This document shows, one piece after another, positions 58,736-64,000 of a DNA stretch of 64,000 bases. Position 1 is the stretch's first letter. The number at the start of each line of letters is the position of its first letter. The stretch spans positions 62,001-126,000 of the forward strand of contig NZ_FOUD01000011.1 in the NCBI RefSeq assembly GCF_900114765.1. The letters are read 5' to 3'. The stretch is from Halopseudomonas pachastrellae (lineage in GTDB: Bacteria; Pseudomonadota; Gammaproteobacteria; Pseudomonadales; Pseudomonadaceae). A model generated the notes under the pieces. It ran no database searches, was not told the DNA's origin, and saw nothing but the letters and a program-made list of their open reading frames with translations. The position numbers were made by a program, and so were the translations under genes.

Positions 58736-59420
58736 CGGCCAGCGGGCGTTGGCGCAACAGCACGCGGGCAAGCGCGTCGGCGACGTAGCCAAGGAACAGG
58801 GTGCCGGTGGCGCTGCGGTATTGCTGGGCGTCTTCGCTGCCCAGTGCCAGCACGCCGTGCAGGCCCTGATAGCGGATGGGCGCCAGCGCGGTGGATGCGA
58901 CCTGCTCACCGTGCTCGCCAAACAGGAAGTTCAGCTCGGCCGGGCGCAGTGCGCCGGCAACCGGCTTATCGCTGTCGAGCAGGTGGCCGATGGCCTCCTT
59001 GGCGGCGGTGTGGGTAACGCAGTGGGCGTTGCTGTAGCGGTCCGCTTCGGTAAACAGAATCAGGCTGACGAAGGGCACCTGAAAATCGGTGCGCAGGCTG
59101 TCTTCCAGCGTGGCCACCACCTGATCCGGGCTTTGCGCTTCGAGCATGCCGAGAATCAGCCGGCGGCTCTTGTCGAACAGCCGGTCGTTTTCGCGCGCGG
59201 TGTCCATCAGCTGGTTCAGCCGGTGGCGCACATCGATATTGCGCTCGCGCAGCAGTTTGACCTGCCGCTCGACCAGCGACACCGCATGGCCGGCTTCGTG
59301 CGGCACGATCAGGTCAGCCAGCAGCTCGTCATGCTCGACGAAAAAGGCCGGGTGACGCTGCAAAAACTCCACCACGCGGGCGGCTTCGAGTTCGTCAGGA
59401 TGGGGCGGTTGTTCTTTCAT
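58719..59420 (-). CDS. DUF484 family protein
   Basis: A 233-residue protein of the YigA/DUF484 family, which has a GAF-like domain preceded by a coiled coil. The N-terminal block [22 protein letters not shown] and the central [12 protein letters not shown] are diagnostic. Function unknown; almost always coded between dapF and xerC, as here. The start at MKEQPPH overlaps the dapF stop by four bases. Confidence 0.9.
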   Translation of the reverse strand: MKEQPPHPDELEAARVVEFLQRHPAFFVEHDELLADLIVPHEAGHAVSLVERQVKLLRERNIDVRHRLNQLMDTARENDRLFDKSRRLILGMLEAQSPDQVVATLEDSLRTDFQVPFVSLILFTEADRYSNAHCVTHTAAKEAIGHLLDSDKPVAGALRPAELNFLFGEHGEQVASTALAPIRYQGLHGVLALGSEDAQQYRSATGTLFLGYVADALARVLLRQRPLADENHA

Positions 59421-60247
59421 ACGCGAATCTGTCCCTCGTAGACGCGGGTGGCCGGGCCGGTCATCAGCACGGGTTGGCCGGGGCCTGCCCATTCGATTTG
59501 CAGGCGGCCGCCGGGCAGGTCGATCTGCACCGGCGAGTCCAGCAGGCCGAGGCGAATGCCGGCCACGGCCGCGGCGCAGGCGCCGGTGCCGCAGGCCTGG
59601 GTTTCCCCCACACCACGCTCGAAAACGCGCAGACGGGCGTGCTGACGATCGACCACCTGCATAAAGCCGGCGTTGACCTTGCGCGGGAAGCGCGGGTGGG
59701 CTTCGATCAGCGCACCCAGGCGCTCCAGCGTACCGTCCTGCACGTCGGGCACCAGGGTGACGCAGTGCGGGTTGCCCATGGAAACGGCAGCTACCTGCAG
59801 CTGTTCACCGGCCACCTCAAGCGTGTACTCGATAGCTTCGGCGTCGGCCTGGAAGGGGATCTCGGCGGGCACAAAGCGCGGCGCACCCATGTCGACCGTG
59901 ACCTGGCGGTCGCGGTTGATGCGCAGCACGATAGGGCCGCCGGCGGTTTCGACGTGGATTTCCTGCTTGGCGGTCAGGCGTTTGTCCTGCACAAAGCGGG
60001 CGAAGCAGCGTGCGCCGTTGCCGCACTGCTCGACCTCACTGCCATCGGCATTGAAGATGCGGTAGCGGAAGTCGGCGTCGGGTGTGCTCGGCGGCTCGAC
60101 CAGCAACAGCTGGTCAAAGCCGACGCCAGTGTGGCGATCAGCCCACTGGCGGATTTGCCGTGCCGTCAGCTGGGCGTGCTGGGTCACCAGGTCGATGACC
60201 ATAAAGTCGTTGCCCAGCCCGTGCATCTTGGTAAATCGCAGCAGCAT
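59417..60247 (-). CDS. dapF: Diaminopimelate epimerase
   Basis: Converts LL-diaminopimelate to the meso form for peptidoglycan and lysine synthesis. 276 residues in two similar domains with the catalytic cysteine pair C75 (EQCGNGARC) and C219 (QACGTGACA). [15 protein letters not shown] at the N terminus is the family signature. One base separates it from the lysA stop. It is cofactor-independent, and no residue is missing. Confidence 0.96.
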   Translation of the reverse strand: MLLRFTKMHGLGNDFMVIDLVTQHAQLTARQIRQWADRHTGVGFDQLLLVEPPSTPDADFRYRIFNADGSEVEQCGNGARCFARFVQDKRLTAKQEIHVETAGGPIVLRINRDRQVTVDMGAPRFVPAEIPFQADAEAIEYTLEVAGEQLQVAAVSMGNPHCVTLVPDVQDGTLERLGALIEAHPRFPRKVNAGFMQVVDRQHARLRVFERGVGETQACGTGACAAAVAGIRLGLLDSPVQIDLPGGRLQIEWAGPGQPVLMTGPATRVYEGQIRV

Positions 60248-60248
60248 C

Positions 60249-61502
60249 TCAGGCCTCGGGCAACAGGGACTCGCCGGCCAGCAGCTCACTGACGGTTTCG
60301 CGGCGACGCACCAGGTGAGTGGTCTCGCCGTCGACCAGCACTTCAGCCGCCCGCGGACGGGTGTTGTAGTTCGAGCTCATGACAAACCCATAGGCACCGG
60401 CAGAGCGCACGGCCAGCAGATCGCCTTCGGCCAGCGCCAGTTCGCGGTCCTTACCGAGGAAGTCGCCAGTCTCGCAGACCGGGCCAACCAGATCCCAGGC
60501 CTGTGCGGCAACGTCGCTGCGCGGCTTGACCGCATCAATGCCCATCCAGGCGCTGTACAGGGCCGGGCGGATCAGGTCGTTCATGGCGCCGTCGATGATG
60601 GCGAAGTTCTTGTGCTCGGTCGGCTTGAGCAGGTTGACGCGGGTCAGCAGCACGCCGGCGTTGGCGACAATCGAGCGGCCCGGTTCAAACACCAGCGTCA
60701 GGTTGCGACCGGCCAGCGCCTCGCGCACCTTGGCCAGATAGGTGCCGGGGCTCGGCGGTGTTTCGTCGCGATAGGTCACACCCAGTCCGCCGCCCAAATC
60801 CAGGTGGCGAATGGTGATGCCCTCGGCTGCCAGGCCGTCGATCAGTTGCAGCAGGCGTTGCAGCGCGTCGATAAAGGGCGTGTCGTCGGTCAGCTGTGAG
60901 CCGATGTGGCAATCCACACCGCAGATGTCGATATGGCTCAGCTCGGCGGCGCGGCGATAGACGGCGGGCGCCTGGGCGATATCGATACCGAACTTGTTTT
61001 CTTTCAGGCCGGTGGAGATGTAGGGGTGGGTCTTGGCATCTACATCCGGGTTCACGCGCAGGGAGATCGGCGCCTTGATGTCCAGCTCGGCAGCAACCTG
61101 TTGCAGGCGCTCCAGCTCGGCGGCGGATTCAACGTTAAAGCAGTGGATGCCGACTTCCAGCGCGCGGCGCATTTCGGCCGCCGTCTTGCCAAGACCAGAG
61201 AAAACGATGCGTGAGGGCTCGCCACCGGCGGCCAGTACGCGTTCCAGCTCGCCACCGGAGACAATGTCAAAGCCGGCGCCACGGCGGGCCAGCAGGTTAA
61301 GCACGCCCAGGTTGGAGTTGGCCTTTACGGCAAAGCAGACCAGGTGGGGCACGCCTTCCAGGGCGCTGTCCCAGGCGTCATAGGCCTGCTCGATGGCAGC
61401 GCGGGAATAGACGAAACAGGGTGTATCGTATTGTTCGGCAATCGACGACAGGGCAACGCCTTCGGCGTGCAGCTCGCCGTTGCGGTATTCAAACGCGGTC
61501 AT
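60249..61502 (-). CDS. lysA: Diaminopimelate decarboxylase
   Basis: PLP-dependent last step of lysine synthesis. 417 residues with the PLP lysine K60 (CFAVKANSN), the glycine-rich phosphate loop ([10 protein letters not shown]), [11 protein letters not shown] and the catalytic Cys region ([11 protein letters not shown]). Start at [16 protein letters not shown]. Lies between lptM and dapF in the conserved order and likely shares a promoter with lptM. Confidence 0.96.
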   Translation of the reverse strand: MTAFEYRNGELHAEGVALSSIAEQYDTPCFVYSRAAIEQAYDAWDSALEGVPHLVCFAVKANSNLGVLNLLARRGAGFDIVSGGELERVLAAGGEPSRIVFSGLGKTAAEMRRALEVGIHCFNVESAAELERLQQVAAELDIKAPISLRVNPDVDAKTHPYISTGLKENKFGIDIAQAPAVYRRAAELSHIDICGVDCHIGSQLTDDTPFIDALQRLLQLIDGLAAEGITIRHLDLGGGLGVTYRDETPPSPGTYLAKVREALAGRNLTLVFEPGRSIVANAGVLLTRVNLLKPTEHKNFAIIDGAMNDLIRPALYSAWMGIDAVKPRSDVAAQAWDLVGPVCETGDFLGKDRELALAEGDLLAVRSAGAYGFVMSSNYNTRPRAAEVLVDGETTHLVRRRETVSELLAGESLLPEA

Positions 61503-61509
61503 TGGGGCA

Positions 61510-61647
61510 TCACTTCTGGGTCGATTGCTCGGCGTTCTCGGTCTGGGCAGGCACGCTGGCCGTGTCCTCGGGGATATACAGGGGGCCTTTCTGCCCGCAG
61601 CCGGTCAGAACCAGCAACGTGAACAGGGCCGCAGCGAATGGCTTCAT
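61510..61647 (-). CDS. lptM: LptM (LppL-type) small lipoprotein
   Basis: A 45-residue outer-membrane lipoprotein with signal peptide and lipobox (LVLTGCGQKGPLYIPED). The CGQKGPLY motif defines LptM/YifL, which helps the LptD/E lipopolysaccharide translocon mature. Only seven bases lie between it and lysA. The short acidic tail after the motif is not conserved. Confidence 0.9.
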   Translation of the reverse strand: MKPFAAALFTLLVLTGCGQKGPLYIPEDTASVPAQTENAEQSTQK

Positions 61648-61769
61648 GTTGAAATCCTTACAGGTAGAATACCCGGCAGTATACCCAGCCACCCGGTCGG
61701 ACGCATCAGCCAGCGGCCCGGCGGCCAGAAAACGGCGCGTAGACGCCCGAGTCAGATGAGAGACAGACA

Positions 61770-62114
61770 ATGCAGGATATGAGCGAAGCAAGCTTTCACC
61801 AGGCGGTAGACCGTGTACAGGACCTGATCGAGCACGCCCTGGATGATGGCGACCTGGATCTGGAGATGGAGCATATCGACGGCTCACTGGTGCTGATCCT
61901 GCCAGAGGGTCAGCGGCTGGCCATTGGTCGTCAGCCGGCTTCGCGCGAGCTGTGGCTGGCCACGCCCGATCGTACCCTGCACTTCAACTTTGATGCCGAG
62001 CAGGGCTGGTTGCACGACAGCGGCGAGGGCACCCTGGGCGAGGTGCTGGCCAGCGTGCTGGAAGAGCTCAGCGGCGAAGAGCTGGAGCTGGATATCGACG
62101 CGGATTCGCGATGA
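61770..62114 (+). CDS. cyaY: Frataxin homologue CyaY
   Basis: A 114-residue iron-binding protein that modulates Fe-S cluster assembly by IscS. An acidic N-terminal helix (SFHQAVDRVQDLIEHALDD) is followed by the beta-sheet with EMEHIDGSLVLILPEGQ, PASRELWLATPDRTLHF. Either of two ATGs three codons apart could be the start. Divergent from lptM, and overlapping the following DUF1289 gene by four bases. Confidence 0.92.
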   Translation: MQDMSEASFHQAVDRVQDLIEHALDDGDLDLEMEHIDGSLVLILPEGQRLAIGRQPASRELWLATPDRTLHFNFDAEQGWLHDSGEGTLGEVLASVLEELSGEELELDIDADSR

Positions 62115-62293
62115 CCGCCAGCGGCCGCCAGCCATCCCCCTGTGTGCGCAAGTGCTGCCTGGACGGCGAGCTGTGCATGGGCTGCGGCCGCGTAATGAGC
62201 GAGATTCTGGAGTGGGGGCGTGCCTCGGATGCGCGCCAGCGCGAGATCATCGAGGCCGCCGCACGGCGTCGGGCCGCGCGCCAGGGCGGCTGA
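62111..62293 (+). CDS. DUF1289 family protein
   Basis: A 60-residue protein with four cysteines in the DUF1289 pattern: SPCVRKCCLDGELCMGCGR, then EILEWGRASDARQREI. It may bind a metal or an Fe-S cluster. ATGA overlap with cyaY, an Fe-S assembly gene, fits that idea. Function is not established. Convergent with cyaA. Confidence 0.85.
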   Translation: MTASGRQPSPCVRKCCLDGELCMGCGRVMSEILEWGRASDARQREIIEAAARRRAARQGG

Positions 62294-62300
62294 GGGCGGC

Positions 62301-64000
62301 TTAGCCCAGCGCCTGCATGGCGTCGTTCAGGGCGGTTTCGAGCTGCTGGCGGTAGCGCAGGTACTGGACGGTCTGCATGCGCCCACCGGGGTCCACGGCA
62401 GAGAGATCAAGGTCGGTGATGTAGCAGGGGTAGGGCTCGCGGTCGCGGCGGCGGCTGAGAATGTGGCGGGCCACCTCGGTGTAGAGCTGGGCGCCGTACT
62501 CCAGTTCGGAAAACTCGCGGTGATCGCAGAAGATGGTTATCCGCAGGCTGCGCCCGGCGCCGGGCTCGGCAATGGCCTGCACGGCGTAGATGTCGGCATC
62601 CAGGCCACCACGCGGCAGCGCGCGCTGCTCCAGGCGCAGCGGGTGGCCGTCCTGGGCGGGCAGGATGCAGTACAACTCGGGTTCGCCTTCATCGATGCTG
62701 CGATCCAGGCTTTCACCCGCCTGACGGCGCAGCTGAATACTGCGCAAAAAGCGCAACAGCGGCAGCAGCAGGGTTTGTTCGTCGCGATAGTTCTGCTGGG
62801 TTGTCCACAGCGCGCCGCGCTCATCCAGCAGGCTGATGTCGGCCTGCCAGTTGGCGCGCAGACGGTAGAACAGCTGGACGCGGCCCGGCCGGTCCTGCTG
62901 CAGAATCAGGCCCAGGTCCTGGCCCTGCAGCGCGTAGTTGTCGAGCACCAGAGGCTGGTGGCGCGGGCGTGAACGCGCCAGGTAGCGCAGCAACTGGTCG
63001 CGGTCTTCGAGCATCTGCATGCCGATCTGCTCATCCTGCCACTCCAGTACCCTGAAAGCATTTTGCAGCTGCAGGATGAAGCGCGCCGGCGGGGTGCCCA
63101 GCAGGTGCTGGGCGGCGCTGCCAAACAGCTGCTCGACCCGTTCGGCGATGGCACTGGCGCGGTTGCGGCAGAAGCAGCGCACCGCCAGCTCGGGCAGGCG
63201 CTGATGCTCGCGGCCACCGTTGAGATAGTCGCGCAGGGCCTGCATGCAGGCTTCCTCGCCCTGATACTGGGTGACCAGCAACTCGTTCCAGCTGTTCAAG
63301 GTGACCAGATCGATGCGCTGAATCAGGTTGTCACGCAGGCCGGAGTAGCCAAGGGCGTCGGTATGGCTGCTGATCAGGTGCAGGTTTTTCTGGCTGCTGC
63401 CGGGCAGCGGGTCCAGGCCGATATTGACCAGCAGCAGGACGCGGCAAGGCTCGCTGGCGCGCGACAGGGCGACCTCGGTAAGGGCGGGCAGGGGCAACGG
63501 AAACTGCTGCTGCAGGCTGTTTACCACGCTGCTGAGTTCGTACTCGCTGAGCGCGCTTTCCCCCGGGTGCAGGACAAAGCGTGTGGCGCTGTCGATCAGA
63601 CCGTTACGGTGCCCCCAGGCGAGCAGTTCCAGCAGGTTCAGGCTGCGTTTGAGGGGCGGGTGGCCGCTCAGTTCGATGGCACTGAGGCCCTCGCGGTACA
63701 GGCTCCAGCTGGGCGGGTTGTCGTCGGTGCCTGCACTCCAGGCCAGCGTCAGCAGGTCTTCGCTGAGGTCCGGGCTGATGCCCGGGTTGATGAATTCGAT
63801 CTTGCCCGCCTTGCGCTCGAAGGCGGCGTACAGGCGCCGCCCCAGCAGTGACAGGTCACGTGCGCTGACCGCGTTGATCACGCCCTGACTGCGGCCAAAC
63901 TGCGACAGCAGGCGATAGCTGTGGGTCAGCTCGTTGACCAGCTGGCGGCGCTCGGTTGCCACTTCGCGGATGCGCCATTGGGGGCGGTCGTCCATCTGCT
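62301..64000 (-). CDS. cyaA: Class I adenylate cyclase CyaA (5' end outside window)
   Basis: Membrane-associated class I adenylate cyclase that makes cAMP for Vfr/CRP signalling. The window holds the C-terminal 566 codons or so of a protein normally near 950 residues, so the catalytic N-terminal domain is outside. Recognisable blocks include LTLAWSAGTDDNPPSW, YRLLSQFGR and the C-terminal SELEYGAQLYTEVARHIL. The frame is open to base 64000. It is convergent with the cyaY-DUF1289 pair. Confidence 0.92.
   Translation of the reverse strand, partial: QMDDRPQWRIREVATERRQLVNELTHSYRLLSQFGRSQGVINAVSARDLSLLGRRLYAAFERKAGKIEFINPGISPDLSEDLLTLAWSAGTDDNPPSWSLYREGLSAIELSGHPPLKRSLNLLELLAWGHRNGLIDSATRFVLHPGESALSEYELSSVVNSLQQQFPLPLPALTEVALSRASEPCRVLLLVNIGLDPLPGSSQKNLHLISSHTDALGYSGLRDNLIQRIDLVTLNSWNELLVTQYQGEEACMQALRDYLNGGREHQRLPELAVRCFCRNRASAIAERVEQLFGSAAQHLLGTPPARFILQLQNAFRVLEWQDEQIGMQMLEDRDQLLRYLARSRPRHQPLVLDNYALQGQDLGLILQQDRPGRVQLFYRLRANWQADISLLDERGALWTTQQNYRDEQTLLLPLLRFLRSIQLRRQAGESLDRSIDEGEPELYCILPAQDGHPLRLEQRALPRGGLDADIYAVQAIAEPGAGRSLRITIFCDHREFSELEYGAQLYTEVARHILSRRRDREPYPCYITDLDLSAVDPGGRMQTVQYLRYRQQLETALNDAMQALG

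Overview
The window is chromosomal DNA from a high-GC gammaproteobacterium of the Pseudomonadaceae. Three blocks have a typical pseudomonad gene order: coxB-ctaD-ctaG-coxC-SURF1-ctaA-ctaB-SCO1; cytochrome c5-rep-GGDEF/EAL-yifB-ubiK-glnK-amtB; and sutA-HAD-xerC-DUF484-dapF-lysA-lptM-cyaY-cyaA. I infer a Pseudomonas or Halopseudomonas-type organism. No rRNA or other decisive marker is present, so the genus is open.

Layout. 1-1180: zinc importer znuCB (znuC is cut by the window edge). 1181-9684: the aa3-type cytochrome c oxidase locus with copper and heme A assembly factors. 10102-16032: hypothetical, YheV, oligopeptidase A, gamma-carbonic anhydrase, a diguanylate cyclase and a zinc-free MDR oxidoreductase. 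16302-22399: an ammonium transporter fused to PAS-PAS-GGDEF-EAL, then a small histidine kinase and a response regulator with TPR-like repeats. 22621-31141: accessory and housekeeping genes, including a cadR/cadA pair whose ATPase is broken by an internal deletion, and a heme oxygenase. 31326-31813: a TonB-receptor remnant next to tRNA-Arg(CCG). 32071-40831: cytochrome c5, rep, a ProE-like c-di-GMP protein, yifB, ubiK and a glnK-amtB operon behind an NtrC site and a sigma-54 promoter. 41030-47998: copper-resistance block with a sensor kinase, an N-terminally truncated regulator, cupredoxin, CopA with a Met/His repeat, CopB, a glutaredoxin-MauE fusion, a possible ferritin-like protein and YjbQ. 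48137-56674: the most unusual region. 56781-64000: sutA to cyaA (cyaA is cut by the window edge).

The 48.1-56.7 kb region is a probable single transcription unit. A good sigma-54 promoter is followed by a clear ykkC/guanidine-I riboswitch, then ten co-directional genes: NMT1/SsuA-type binding protein, histidine-box membrane di-iron oxygenase, two SDR dehydrogenases, a creatininase-type amidohydrolase, a biuret-hydrolase-like cysteine hydrolase, an MBL-fold hydrolase, an unrecognised 252-residue protein, and the ABC permease and ATPase. Together these look like a nitrogen-controlled, guanidine-sensing import and degradation pathway for a substituted or cyclic guanidine. No guanidine carboxylase, creatinase or urease is in the window, so substrate and end product are inference.

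Two other themes recur. Nitrogen sensing appears in glnK/amtB, the Amt-c-di-GMP fusion and the sigma-54 riboswitch operon. Gene decay appears in the cadA deletion, the truncated copper regulator and the TonB-receptor fragment.
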